Source: Treponema saccharophilum DSM 2985
Lineage (GTDB): Bacteria; Spirochaetota; Spirochaetia; Treponematales; Treponemataceae
NCBI RefSeq assembly: GCF_000255555.1
Contig: NZ_AGRW01000054.1
Location: forward strand, 248,001 to 312,000
DNA: 64,000 nt
Direction: 5' to 3'
The notes below the pieces were generated by a model. The model was not told where the DNA came from. It did not search any database and worked only from the letters and a program-made list of their open reading frames with translations. Shown here one piece after another: positions 34,334 to 43,446 of the stretch (positions are counted from its first letter, which is position 1; the number at the start of each line of letters is the position of its first letter). Made by a program: the position numbers and the translations under genes.

Positions 34334-34362
34334 ACTATATATTGATTTTTTAATTGTGTCAA
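34334..34362 (-). promoter_or_regulatory. tRNA-Gly promoter
   Basis: Read on the minus strand: TTGACA (34362-34357), 17 bases, TATAGT (34339-34334). It sits only 18 bases from the divergent dCMP deaminase start. Confidence 0.8.
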
Positions 34363-34379
34363 CATATTCTTTTGAAATT

Positions 34380-34877
34380 ATGGAAAATTCTGAAAAAAAA
34401 TATGTCCGTCCGACATGGGACGAGTATTTCATGGAAGTCGCGCGGACAATCGCCAAGCGCGCGACGTGCGACAGGGGCCGCTCAGGATGCGTCATAGCGC
34501 GCGACAACCAGATTCTCGTCACGGGATACGTCGGAAGCCCTTCCGGCCTTCCCCATTGCGACGAGGCGGGGCACCTCATGCGCAAGGTCGTCCACGACGA
34601 CGGCTCCGTGACGCAGCATTGCGTGAGGACTGTCCATGCCGAGCAGAACGCGATATGCCAGGCGGCGAAGCGCGGAATATCGATTGACGGCGGGACGGTC
34701 TATTGCCGCATGACGCCGTGCCGGACGTGCGCGATGCTGCTCATAAACTGCGGGATAAAAAGGGTCGTCTGCGAGAAACATTATCACGACGAGGCTGATT
34801 CGCTCGAGATGTTCCGCGAGGTCGGAATAAAAATCGAGCATCTTGAGGACGGCGTGCAGACATACAAGAATATGTAG
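34380..34877 (+). CDS. Deoxycytidylate deaminase family protein
   Basis: A 165-residue zinc deaminase of the dCMP deaminase/ComEB family, converting dCMP to dUMP for thymidylate synthesis. The zinc site is visible as VHAEQNAI (His and catalytic Glu) and TPCRTCAMLLIN (two Cys). The N-terminal half has RPTWDEYFMEVARTIAKRATC and the C-terminus YHDEADSLEMFREVGIKIEHL (parts contiguous). The start has no clear ribosome site and lies just past a divergent tRNA promoter, so the message may have a very short leader. Confidence 0.88.
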   Translation: MENSEKKYVRPTWDEYFMEVARTIAKRATCDRGRSGCVIARDNQILVTGYVGSPSGLPHCDEAGHLMRKVVHDDGSVTQHCVRTVHAEQNAICQAAKRGISIDGGTVYCRMTPCRTCAMLLINCGIKRVVCEKHYHDEADSLEMFREVGIKIEHLEDGVQTYKNM

Positions 34878-34905
34878 CGCTTCTTGTGCGGATACGCAAA
34901 AAAAA

Positions 34906-34947
34906 GACGCGGGATTCAAAGCGAACTTCAAATTCCGCGTCCTTTTT
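34906..34947. terminator. Bidirectional terminator between dCMP deaminase and thrC
   Basis: GACGCGG...CCGCGTC arms with inner ATT/AAT pairing, A-run on the left and T-run on the right, between convergent genes. Confidence 0.8.
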
Positions 34948-34952
34948 GTTTT

Positions 34953-36371
34953 TTACGCCTGGAGGTTCGCGAGAAGCCATTCCTTGAATGCGGCGTAGTC
35001 GTTCTCCATCGGAACGGCCTTGTCCTCAAGCTTCATGACCTGCTCGAGCCTGCCCGGAATGACGGGCGCGCTTCCCGTTGCCTTTTTGACGGTGTCGCCG
35101 AATTTCGCGGGATGCGCCGTCTCAAGGATGATGCCGACGGCCTGCTTTTTTACGGCCTTGTCAGCCCAGCAGGGGAGGTTCGGGGTGAGCCCCGGTTTCG
35201 TGATGTCTCCCTTTTCCCCGTTCGCGAGTTTTTCCATCGCCCCGGTCTTTATGTCGTACCATGCCTTCCAGCCGACGGAACCGTGCGGGTCGATTGTGTA
35301 TCCCGTTTTCTCGTAGCAGTGCTTTATCGAGCTGATGATTCCCTCGTCGTCGAGCCAGTAGGCGGCGAAGAGACGGCGCACGTCGTCAAGCGAGTACATC
35401 GCCGCAATCCTCTCGTAGTTTGACGGGGCTCCGACATCCATCGCGTTCGCGAGCGTCGCGACTGACGGGCGCGCGTTGTAGTCGCCTGTCGCAATCCAGT
35501 CGGGAATCGTGCGGTTCGAGTTCGTGGCGGCGACGAATCCCGCAATCGGGGCGCCCATCTCGCGGGCAATCAGCCCCGACGTGAGGTTGCCGAAATTCCC
35601 GCTCGGGACGACTGCGATAATGGCCGGCTCCTCAATCTTGCTGTCGCCCCATGCGCGGTTCCGCACGACGAGGCTCGAATACATATAGTAGAAGCTTTGC
35701 GGAAGAAGCCGCGAGATGTTTATCGAATTCGCCGAAGAGAGGCGGAGGCGCGCGCGGAGCTCCTCGTCCGTGAACGCGGTCTTCACCAGCTTCTGGCAGT
35801 CGTCGAACGTTCCCTTCACCTTGAGCGCGCGCACGTTCCCGTCAAACGTGGAAAGCTGCTTTTCCTGAATCTTGGAGATTTTTCCTTCCGGATAGAGGAT
35901 TGTCACGTCGAGCCCCGGCACGTTGTGGAAAGCGCTTCCGACAGCAGAGCCTGTGTCGCCCGATGTCGCGACGAGAATGTGCAGCGGCGAATTCTCGTTC
36001 CTGTTGAAGTACGACATCACGCGCGCCATGAACCTCGCTCCGAAGTCCTTGAACGCGCATGTCGGGCCGTGGAAAAGCTCGAGGACGTACGATGTCGGGT
36101 CGAGGGGGACGACCGGCGCAGAGAACGGGTATGCGTCTCCGATTATGGAAAGGAGGTCGCCGTCGGGAATCTCGCCCTCGACGTACGGCTTCGCCATCCT
36201 GAACGCGATGTCGCGGAATCCCGGCTCCGGGTTCTTGTTGATGAAGTCGGTGTCGAGCTTCGGGAAGGATACGGGGATGTACAGACCACCCGTCTCCTTG
36301 TTCATGCCGTTGATGACCGCGGTCCTGAAGTCCGCTTTTACCGATTTGTCCCTTGTGTCTGTGTAAACCAT
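34953..36371 (-). CDS. thrC: Threonine synthase
   Basis: A 472-residue PLP enzyme converting O-phosphohomoserine to threonine. The PLP lysine is in GPTCAFKDFGARFMAR near residue 117. Further family blocks are VATSGDTGSAVGSAF, YPEGKISKIQEKQLSTF and VPSGNFGNLTSGLIAREMG. Length fits the long (fungal/proteobacterial-type) subgroup. AGGAAGAA precedes the ATG. No other thr genes lie nearby. Confidence 0.94.
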   Translation of the reverse strand: MVYTDTRDKSVKADFRTAVINGMNKETGGLYIPVSFPKLDTDFINKNPEPGFRDIAFRMAKPYVEGEIPDGDLLSIIGDAYPFSAPVVPLDPTSYVLELFHGPTCAFKDFGARFMARVMSYFNRNENSPLHILVATSGDTGSAVGSAFHNVPGLDVTILYPEGKISKIQEKQLSTFDGNVRALKVKGTFDDCQKLVKTAFTDEELRARLRLSSANSINISRLLPQSFYYMYSSLVVRNRAWGDSKIEEPAIIAVVPSGNFGNLTSGLIAREMGAPIAGFVAATNSNRTIPDWIATGDYNARPSVATLANAMDVGAPSNYERIAAMYSLDDVRRLFAAYWLDDEGIISSIKHCYEKTGYTIDPHGSVGWKAWYDIKTGAMEKLANGEKGDITKPGLTPNLPCWADKAVKKQAVGIILETAHPAKFGDTVKKATGSAPVIPGRLEQVMKLEDKAVPMENDYAAFKEWLLANLQA

Positions 36372-36398
36372 GTTTCTTCCTCTATTTTTTTTAGTGTT

Positions 36399-37370
36399 TC
36401 ACATTCCGTAATCGATTTCGGAGGCAAGCGCGGCAGAAATCGCCTCCCGTGCCTCCGCAACCGTCTTGCCCGCGGCGCGCTTCGTCGTGCTGAACAGGAT
36501 GAGGTTCCCCGCGTCCGCTGATTCAGCCTTCAGGTTCATGCAGGAAACGTCCGCGACGAGCGCGACTTCCCCGTCTTCGGCATCCTCGTCGTATTTGACC
36601 GTCCCGAATATCAGGTATGCCATGCTCCCGTTGTATCTGCGCGTGTCCGAATAGATTTTTGCCGTGTCGCCTTTCTTTATTGCAGGCGTGAAGTCGTCGT
36701 TTCCGATGCGGGTGAATCCCGCCTTGATGAGGTTTATGAGGAGCTTCGACGATGAAATCGAGTCGCCGAGGACGGCCGTTCCGTCCTTCTTGTATTCGAG
36801 GAGCGAGATTACTCCGCCCGCGTTCCTCATGTTCGTCCTTACGTTGAATTCCGCCGTCGTCCCGTGCCCCGCGATTTCCTCCGCGACTGAATCCCCGACG
36901 GCCTCGCTGAATGCCGGCTCGAACGAGATTTTGTCCCTGAACGCGAATGTCGGAACGGGCGGCATGAAAATCGCGTTTCCGTCCAGGTCCGTTTCGAGCG
37001 TCGCCGTCCGGTAGACTGTTTTTCCGGCTGCGTCGCGCGATGCCGGATACGATACCGCAACGCCGAAATTCGGAAGCGCGTTTCCGTCCTTCGTTACTTT
37101 CACGGAGAACGCCGACGGGAACGGCTTGAGCTTCGTCGTTTCCCTCGGCGCCGATTCAACGCTCATGGAAACGCCGTCAAGCATCGCGATGAATGATGAC
37201 GCGTCATGGCCGACCGCTACGTCGCCGGATTCCGACGTTTCCTGCCCGTCTTTTTCCACGGCGGGCTTGTCCGTCTGCAATTCGTCGGCAAAATCGTTTG
37301 ACGCGCAGGAAAACAGCGCGAACGACAGGGCTCCGAGCGAGATTTTTATCATTCTTTTCGTGATTTTCAT
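36399..37370 (-). CDS. Putative lipoprotein
   Basis: A 323-residue protein with a basic N-terminus, hydrophobic stretch and lipobox LFSC (mature Cys about residue 21), then a Thr/Glu/Ser-rich linker and a beta-rich domain. The ATG at 37370 was chosen because the longer frame has no signal-like N-terminus and overlaps alr. It lies 27 bp downstream of thrC's start, transcribed before thrC in the same direction, so the two may be co-transcribed. No domain is recognised. Confidence 0.7.
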   Translation of the reverse strand: MKITKRMIKISLGALSFALFSCASNDFADELQTDKPAVEKDGQETSESGDVAVGHDASSFIAMLDGVSMSVESAPRETTKLKPFPSAFSVKVTKDGNALPNFGVAVSYPASRDAAGKTVYRTATLETDLDGNAIFMPPVPTFAFRDKISFEPAFSEAVGDSVAEEIAGHGTTAEFNVRTNMRNAGGVISLLEYKKDGTAVLGDSISSSKLLINLIKAGFTRIGNDDFTPAIKKGDTAKIYSDTRRYNGSMAYLIFGTVKYDEDAEDGEVALVADVSCMNLKAESADAGNLILFSTTKRAAGKTVAEAREAISAALASEIDYGM

Positions 37371-37534
37371 CTGTGCGATTCTCCGGGAATGGTTGGTGAA
37401 ACTTCGACGATTATATAGGTATTCGCGCACTTCCTCAATAAAAATGCGTCGTGCCGTCGGGGACAAACGCGCGTCGCGGCGGATTTTCCCCCGGTCGTTG
37501 AACAAAAGAATCGCTCGGTCTAAAATCGTCACCC

Positions 37535-38653
37535 ATGAAACCAACGATAGCGAAAATATACATAGAAAATTTGCGCGCCAACCTGCGCTTCATCCGCTCG
37601 AAAATAAGAACCGGCGCGAAGATGTGCGTCGCTGTAAAGGCTGACGCGTATGGCCACGGCGCCGTCGTGTGCGCGCGCGAGGCTGTCGCGTGCGGCGCGG
37701 ATTTCCTCGCGGTGGCGAGGGTGAGCGAGGGCATTGAGCTGAGGGAGGCGGGAATTTCCGTTCCGATTCTTCTGCTGAGCCTGTGCGACCGTTCCGAGAT
37801 GGACGACCTCGTTTCGTTCGGGATAACTCCGCTCGTCTTCGACTCGGAATACATCGGCGAAGTCGCGGCGGCGGCGGGGCGGGCGGGCAAGCGCGGCTTT
37901 TCCGTCCATCTCGCGGTCGATACGGGTATGGGGCGGATTGGATGCCTTCCGGAGAATGCCGTTTCCCTCGCGCGCGAGATTGCGGGGAGCGGCGTCCTGT
38001 CTCTCGGGGGGATGTGCACGCATTTCTCCACGGCGGATTCGTTCGACGATGGCGATGTCGAATTCACCGACCTGCAGTTCAGGCGTTTTCTGAAGGCGAC
38101 CGAGGACGTGAGGAGCGCGGGAATCGACCCGGGAATACGGCACTGTGCGAATTCGGCGCTCACGCTCGCGCGTCCCGAGACTCATCTCGACATGTGCCGC
38201 CCGGGAATCATCGTCTACGGCTACTATCCCGGAGACATCCGCGGCAGCGAGCTCAAGCCCGTGATGTCGCTCTCGACGAAGGTCGTCGCAATCCGACGTT
38301 TTGCCGCGGGCGTTCCTGTCTCCTACGGCAGGACATGGACGACATCATGTCCGACGAACATCGGGGTTCTTCCCATCGGATATGACGACGGGCTTTTCAG
38401 GCGCTTCGCCGGAAAGCTCAGCGTTGCCATAAACGGGAAGGCGTATCCCGTCCGGGGCAGAATCTGCATGGACCAGTGCATGGTCGAGCTGTGGGACGAC
38501 GACGTTCCGCGGTGGAGCGAGGCCGTCGTCTTCGGCCCTCCGGAAAGCGGCGCGCTCCAGACTGCGGAGGAGCTTGCCGCCATGACGGGAACAATATCCT
38601 ATGAAATAACATGCCAGGTGTCGAAGCGCGTCGAGCGCGTTTTCGTCGGCTGA
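37535..38653 (+). CDS. alr: Alanine racemase
   Basis: A 372-residue PLP enzyme making D-alanine for peptidoglycan. The PLP lysine is in AVKADAYGHGAV near residue 39, and the second catalytic Tyr lies in VPVSYGRTW near residue 260. GRICMDQCMVELWDD near 310 is also a family block. It is divergent from the lipoprotein gene; the starts are about 165 bp apart. No clear ribosome site is visible, so the start rests on family alignment. Confidence 0.94.
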   Translation: MKPTIAKIYIENLRANLRFIRSKIRTGAKMCVAVKADAYGHGAVVCAREAVACGADFLAVARVSEGIELREAGISVPILLLSLCDRSEMDDLVSFGITPLVFDSEYIGEVAAAAGRAGKRGFSVHLAVDTGMGRIGCLPENAVSLAREIAGSGVLSLGGMCTHFSTADSFDDGDVEFTDLQFRRFLKATEDVRSAGIDPGIRHCANSALTLARPETHLDMCRPGIIVYGYYPGDIRGSELKPVMSLSTKVVAIRRFAAGVPVSYGRTWTTSCPTNIGVLPIGYDDGLFRRFAGKLSVAINGKAYPVRGRICMDQCMVELWDDDVPRWSEAVVFGPPESGALQTAEELAAMTGTISYEITCQVSKRVERVFVG

Positions 38654-38658
38654 CTGTC

Positions 38659-39990
38659 CTATATTCCGAGCAGCTTCCTGACCTCGGAGACGAGGTAGAA
38701 CGAGCCCGTCACGAGAAGCGGGGCGTTCTTCCTCGCCGAAGCCGAAACCGCCGCCTTAATCATCGCGCAGAAATCCTCGTCTGCGGTGAACGGAATCCCC
38801 GCGCGCGAGAACGAGCGCTCCATCTCCCCGATATCCGATTTCTTGACCGTTCCGGGACGCGTCACGAAGACGTCGGAGAAATTCCCCGCGAACAGCGGCG
38901 CGATGTCCGCGGAATCCTTGTCGGCGGCGCACCCGAAAAGCAGCGTTCCGTCCTTCCTTCCGCCGAACAGCGCCCGGTACGTCTCCATCGTGAACCGCTC
39001 CGAATTCACCGTATGCGCCCCGTCGAGTATCGCGCACGGGAAGCCGAGCCTTCGCGCGTCGACGACCTCGAACCGCCCGGGAAGGCTCGCGACGGAAAGC
39101 CCCATCTCGATTTGCGCCTCGTCCGTCTTCGGAAGGGCAATCTTCACCGCCGCCGCCGCGAGCGCCGCGTTCATCGCCTGAACCTCGCCGAGAAGCCTCA
39201 TCTTCGCTTCGAGCGGCCTCCTGAAAAGCGGCGACTCGATTTTCACGAACATCGAATTCCCCTCGAACCGGTGCGTCACGGAGCTGACGATTTCGTCGAT
39301 GAACCGAATCTCTGAGCCGCGCTCCTTCGCTATCGTCCTGAAAACGGCGCGGACGCTTTCCTGCTGGGGCGCGACGACGACGGGTACGTTCCGCTTTATG
39401 ATTCCGCCTTTCTCCGCGGCGATTTTCTCCACCGTGTCGCCGAGAAATTCTGTGTGCTCGAGCTCTATCGGCGTTATGACCGAAATCTTCGGCGTGATGA
39501 CGTTCGTCGCGTCAAGCCGTCCGCCGAGCCCCACCTCGTAAACCGAGTAGTCGACCTTCGCCTGCCTGAACGCAATCATCGCGTAGAGCGTCACAAGCTC
39601 GAACCACGTCGTCGGCCTTTTTCCGGGGAACGATTCCGCCGGTATTTTCCCGATTCCGTCCATAAGCTCCGATGCGGCGTCCGCGTACGTCTTTTCGGGA
39701 AGCCTCGAGTGCGCGGTCCCGATTCTCTCCGCGAAGTCGATTATGTGCGGAGATGTGTAAAGCCCCGTCCGCGAGCCGCCTGCGTCGAGTATCGAGGAAA
39801 TCATCGCGGAGACGGAACCCTTTCCCTTGCTTCCCGCGACATGGAACGCCGGCGCGAATATTTCCGGATGGTTGAACTGCGCGCACAGGAATTCCATCGT
39901 GTCGAGCCAAAATATGTCCTTTTGCGGAAGCTTCTCGAAATTGAGGTATGAGTCGAGCCATTGCCCGAGCTTTTGAAGAGATTCTGACAT
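38659..39990 (-). CDS. folC: Folylpolyglutamate/dihydrofolate synthase
   Basis: A 443-residue Mur-ligase-fold enzyme that attaches glutamates to folate. The P-loop HVAGSKGKGSVSAMISSIL and the VYEVGLGGRLDATNVI block are FolC signatures; the C-terminal domain contains ILDGAHTVNSERF. The ATG at 39990 is preferred over 40020 because family members start here and a TATAAT element lies 11-16 bases upstream. Dihydrofolate synthase activity in addition cannot be judged. It is convergent with alr, five bases apart. Confidence 0.9.
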   Translation of the reverse strand: MSESLQKLGQWLDSYLNFEKLPQKDIFWLDTMEFLCAQFNHPEIFAPAFHVAGSKGKGSVSAMISSILDAGGSRTGLYTSPHIIDFAERIGTAHSRLPEKTYADAASELMDGIGKIPAESFPGKRPTTWFELVTLYAMIAFRQAKVDYSVYEVGLGGRLDATNVITPKISVITPIELEHTEFLGDTVEKIAAEKGGIIKRNVPVVVAPQQESVRAVFRTIAKERGSEIRFIDEIVSSVTHRFEGNSMFVKIESPLFRRPLEAKMRLLGEVQAMNAALAAAAVKIALPKTDEAQIEMGLSVASLPGRFEVVDARRLGFPCAILDGAHTVNSERFTMETYRALFGGRKDGTLLFGCAADKDSADIAPLFAGNFSDVFVTRPGTVKKSDIGEMERSFSRAGIPFTADEDFCAMIKAAVSASARKNAPLLVTGSFYLVSEVRKLLGI

Positions 39991-40000
39991 AATGCGGATG

Positions 40001-40006
40001 ATTATA
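40001..40006 (-). promoter_or_regulatory. Likely -10 element of folC
   Basis: TATAAT on the minus strand, 11 bases from the folC ATG. The -35 region is poor (TAGAAA) and overlaps the first intergenic repeat unit. The message would have almost no leader. Confidence 0.4.
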
Positions 40007-40018
40007 GAGGGCGCCCGC

Positions 40019-40320
40019 ATTGTTTTCTAGGGTTATTCGATTTTTGTAGCGGGCGCGTTCGCAACAAAGTTGCGACCCGTGGGAGGGCGCAGTGAACCGC
40101 ATTGTTTTCTAGGGTTGTTCGTTTTTTTTGTAGCGGGCGCGTTCGCAACGGGGTTGCGACCCGGGGTGGGAGAAGAAGTGGCCGAATTGTTTTCTAGGGT
40201 TGTTCGTTTTTTGTGGCGGGAGCGTTCGCAACGGGGTTGCGACCCGTGGGGGAGACGAAATGGCCGCATTGTTTTCTAGGGTTGTTCGTTTTTTGTAGCG
40301 GGCGCGTTCGCAACGGGGGC
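40019..40320. repeat. Four-unit intergenic tandem repeat with conserved hairpin
   Basis: Units begin at 40019, 40101, 40186 and 40268 (lengths 82, 85, 82 and a truncated last of about 53). Each starts ATTGTTTTCTAGGGTT and carries TTCG, a T-run, GTAGCGGGCGCG and the hairpin CGCAAC-3-GTTGCG. In the first unit the hairpin loop is AAA, in others GGG; the stem is unchanged. Unit lengths are not multiples of three, so apparent reading frames through it are not maintained. Confidence 0.85.
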
Positions 40321-40386
40321 GGCGGGGCGGCAATCCTTGATTTGCGGATTTTCATCGGGTATCATCTGCTTCTGGAGTTGAAAAAA

Positions 40387-41091
40387 ATGGAAGCATTGAA
40401 AAAGTTTTTGCGGAGCGAGCTTTCGGGATGGAAGCCGTTCGACATCATCTGGTTTTCCGGGGCGACGGTGGCAATCCTCGCGCTTTCCGTCTATCTGAAG
40501 GACAGCTGGACAAGCCTTCTGGCGGCAGTTTCGGGCGTCGCGTGCGTAATCCTCACGGGAAAGGGAAAGCGCTCGTCTTTCATCTTCGGGACAATCAACA
40601 ACATCTTCTACACAATCGTCGCCTTGGGCGCAAAATATTACGGCGAGGTGATGCTCAACGTCATATATTATCTCCCGATGAATTTCGTCGGGTTCGTCGT
40701 CTGGAAAAAATACATGAACGAGGAGAACGGCGAGGTCATCAAGAAAAGGCTCCCCCTGTCGAAAAGCCTGGTCCTTTACGGAATCACCGCCGCCGCGATT
40801 GCGGTATACGGCTTCGTTCTGAAAACGATGGGCGGGAACCTTCCTTATATCGACAGCATGAGCACCGTCGTTTCCGTCGTCGCGCAGATTCTTTCGATAC
40901 GGCGCCTCGTCGAGCAGTGGGTTCTCTGGATTGTCGTGAATATCGTCACCGTGATTATGTGGGCAATCGATTTCAGCAAGGGCGGCGAGACGATTTCGAC
41001 GCTGGCGATGTGGAGCATTTTCCTCATAAACGCGGTCGTGATGTTCGTGCGGTGGCACAGGGAGGCGAAACACAATGAAGGACAGGTATGA
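40387..41091 (+). CDS. pnuC: Nicotinamide riboside transporter PnuC
   Basis: A 234-residue membrane protein with about seven hydrophobic segments and PnuC features: FGTINNIFYTIVALGAKYYGE and YLPMNFVGFVVWKKYM, plus the conserved C-terminal WVLWIVVNIVTVIMW (each part contiguous). The ATG at 40387 has TGGAG upstream. The longer frame runs through the intergenic repeat and is rejected. The gene overlaps the nadR-like gene by 17 bases, so import and phosphorylation of nicotinamide riboside are coupled. Confidence 0.92.
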   Translation: MEALKKFLRSELSGWKPFDIIWFSGATVAILALSVYLKDSWTSLLAAVSGVACVILTGKGKRSSFIFGTINNIFYTIVALGAKYYGEVMLNVIYYLPMNFVGFVVWKKYMNEENGEVIKKRLPLSKSLVLYGITAAAIAVYGFVLKTMGGNLPYIDSMSTVVSVVAQILSIRRLVEQWVLWIVVNIVTVIMWAIDFSKGGETISTLAMWSIFLINAVVMFVRWHREAKHNEGQV

Positions 41092-42088
41092 TGTCGGGAT
41101 GTACGGCGGCTCGTTCAACCCGCTCCATTTGGGCCACGTCGACTGCATCATCCAGGCGGCGAATATGTGCCGCGAGCTTTTCGTCGTTTTGAGCTGCGGG
41201 ACGAACAGGAACGAAATCAACTACAGAATCCGCTACCGGTGGCTCTACCAGATAACGAAGCACATCGGGAACGTGAGGATTATCCTTCTTGAGGACAGCG
41301 CGCCGACGAAAGGCGCGTACACCGAGGAGTACTGGGACGCGGACGCGCGGAAGGTGAAATCGCAGATAGGCAGGCCCATCGACATCGTGTTTTGCGGAAG
41401 CGATTACGACGAGAACAGCTTCTGGCACAAATGCTATCCAGAAAGCATCCTGCGCATATTCCCGCGGAACGGAATCAGCTCGACTGAAATCCGGAAGAAC
41501 CCGTACCTGCACTGGGACTGGCTTCCCGAAGTCGTAAAGCCTTTTTACGTGAAGAAGGTGCTCCTCATGGGCGGCGAGAGCACCGGAAAGTCGACGCTCA
41601 CAATAAACCTCGCGAACAGGTTCGGGACGAATTTCATCGACGAGGCGGGCAGGGACATTTCCGAGCGGAGCGGGACGGACACGCTGATGCTCTCGGAGGA
41701 TTTTACCGAGATTCTCCTCCAGCACAAGATGAACGAAATCCGTGCGGCGGAGCGGAGCAACAAGGTTCTGTTCATCGATACGGACGCCCTCGTGACGCAG
41801 TTCTTCATGAATTTTCTGAGCGATCCCGGAATCGAGAAGAACAAGGCGCTTTCCGATGCGATTGACGGCGTGAACGCATACGATTTGATTCTGTTCCTTG
41901 AGCCGGATGTCGATTTCGTGCAGGACGGCGGAAGGAGCGAGGTCATAAGGGACGACAGGGAGACGTACAGCAACCAGATAAAGGAGCTGCTCCGTTCCCA
42001 CGGCAAGTCGTTCGTCACGGTAAGCGGCTCGTATCAGGAGCGGTACGAGAAGGCTGTCGCCGAAGTGCGCGCCCTTCTCGGGATGTGA
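41075..42088 (+). CDS. nadR: NadR-type NMN adenylyltransferase/NR kinase
   Basis: A 337-residue bifunctional enzyme for NAD salvage. The N-terminal nucleotidyltransferase has GMYGGSFNPLHLGHVDCII (the GxxxPxHxGH site) and ISSTEIRKNP. The C-terminal kinase has Walker A LLMGGESTGKSTLTINLA. The N-terminal DNA-binding domain of enterobacterial NadR is absent, so this form is unlikely to repress transcription. It makes NMN from the nicotinamide riboside brought in by the adjacent PnuC and then NAD. Confidence 0.92.
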   Translation: MKDRYDVGMYGGSFNPLHLGHVDCIIQAANMCRELFVVLSCGTNRNEINYRIRYRWLYQITKHIGNVRIILLEDSAPTKGAYTEEYWDADARKVKSQIGRPIDIVFCGSDYDENSFWHKCYPESILRIFPRNGISSTEIRKNPYLHWDWLPEVVKPFYVKKVLLMGGESTGKSTLTINLANRFGTNFIDEAGRDISERSGTDTLMLSEDFTEILLQHKMNEIRAAERSNKVLFIDTDALVTQFFMNFLSDPGIEKNKALSDAIDGVNAYDLILFLEPDVDFVQDGGRSEVIRDDRETYSNQIKELLRSHGKSFVTVSGSYQERYEKAVAEVRALLGM

Positions 42089-42204
42089 GCGGCGCCGATT
42101 TCCCGTACGGTGCGCGGCGTTTCCGTAACTCGTTAAATCCGTTAGAATCAACTGCCCGCTCTTTCTTTTCGGTCGGGCGGATTTTTCATTTTGGAGTTTA
42201 AAAA

Positions 42205-43320
42205 ATGGCAGAAGAGACAAATGTTTCAAACGAGACGAATTATTCCGAGCCGAACGACAACGCTTCGTTTCTCGCCGCGGTGGAGAGGTCGAAGAAAGTC
42301 GAGGCCGATATCCTCGTGAATCCCAAGAAGTACCGCGTCCTCACCGGAGACCGCCCTACGGGAAGGCTTCACATCGGGCATTATTTCGGTTCGCTCCAGA
42401 ACCGCGTTCGCCTTCAGAACCTCGGTGTCCCGACTATGATTCTCATAGCCGACTACCAAGTTCTCACCGACCACGACGCGTTCGACAAAATCGCGGAGAA
42501 CACCAGGCAGCTGGCAATCGACTACCTCGCGGCGGGCATCGTTCCCGGCGACGACGTGATGATTTTCCCGCATTCATATATTCCCGAGGCGAACCAGCTC
42601 ATGCTTCCGTTCCTCACCCTCGTGTCGAATTCGGAGCTTTCGCGGAACCCGACGGTGAAGGATGAAATACAGAAGTCGGAGCTTTCCGTCATAAATGCCG
42701 GGATGTACACGTATCCCGTCCATCAGGCATGCGACATCCTTTTCTGCAAGGGGAACGTCGTCCCCGTCGGGAAGGACCAGCTCCCGCACCTCGAGATAAC
42801 GGCGAACATCGCGCGCAGGTTCAACAAGAAATTCTGCAAGAAGGGCGAGCCGATTTTCCCGATTCCGACGGCGCTCCTCTCGAAGACGCCCATGATTCAG
42901 GGGCTTGACGGAAGCAAGAAGATGTCGAAGTCTCTGGGGAACACCGTCATGCTCAGCGCGACTGCCGACGAGACGGCGAAGCTCATAAAGAAGGCGAAGA
43001 CAGACACGGAGCGGCTCATAACATATGACCCGGAGAACCGCCCCGAGGTCGCGAACCTCCTGCGCATCATCTCGCTGTGCACGAACGAGGAGCCTTCCGC
43101 GATAGCCGAGCGGCTCGGCGAGGGCGGCGGCGGCGCGCTCAAGAACGCGCTCACCGAGGCGCTGAACGAGACGCTCCGCCCGTTGCGCGAGAAGAGGGCG
43201 CAGCTTGAGAAGGAGCCGGAGTACATCAGGCAGGTGCTCCTTTCCGGCGCGGAGAAGGCGCGTGCGATTGCCGAGCAGACTTTGAAGGAAGTCCGCCGCG
43301 CTATGAACATGGAAATTTGA
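42205..43320 (+). CDS. trpS: Tryptophanyl-tRNA synthetase
   Basis: A 371-residue class I synthetase. The HIGH-type motif is RPTGRLHIGHYFGSL near residue 50, and the KMSKS-type motif is DGSKKMSKSLGN near 240. About 35 residues at the N-terminus extend beyond the usual start, with an acidic, polar composition; the ATG at 42205 has GGAG at 42192-42195. A bidirectional terminator follows at 43397. Confidence 0.95.
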   Translation: MAEETNVSNETNYSEPNDNASFLAAVERSKKVEADILVNPKKYRVLTGDRPTGRLHIGHYFGSLQNRVRLQNLGVPTMILIADYQVLTDHDAFDKIAENTRQLAIDYLAAGIVPGDDVMIFPHSYIPEANQLMLPFLTLVSNSELSRNPTVKDEIQKSELSVINAGMYTYPVHQACDILFCKGNVVPVGKDQLPHLEITANIARRFNKKFCKKGEPIFPIPTALLSKTPMIQGLDGSKKMSKSLGNTVMLSATADETAKLIKKAKTDTERLITYDPENRPEVANLLRIISLCTNEEPSAIAERLGEGGGGALKNALTEALNETLRPLREKRAQLEKEPEYIRQVLLSGAEKARAIAEQTLKEVRRAMNMEI

Positions 43321-43396
43321 GCCGGATTTTGTCGGGAATCGCATTCCGGAAAGCGGCTTTTGCTTGCCGGAATTTTTCCCGCTTTTGCCAAAAAAA

Positions 43397-43424
43397 ACGC
43401 GCGCCGAACGAAAATGGCGCGCGT
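43397..43424. terminator. Bidirectional terminator after trpS
   Basis: ACGCGCGCC/GGCGCGCGT stem with ten-base loop, A-run before and TTTT after, between convergent genes. Confidence 0.8.
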
Positions 43425-43446
43425 TTTCTATTTCTGGAAAAAGGAT

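Noticed and set aside
40033-40333. Open frames through the intergenic repeats (both strands)
   Set aside because: Repeat unit lengths of 82 and 85 bp break any common frame, and the predicted proteins have no similarity to known families.
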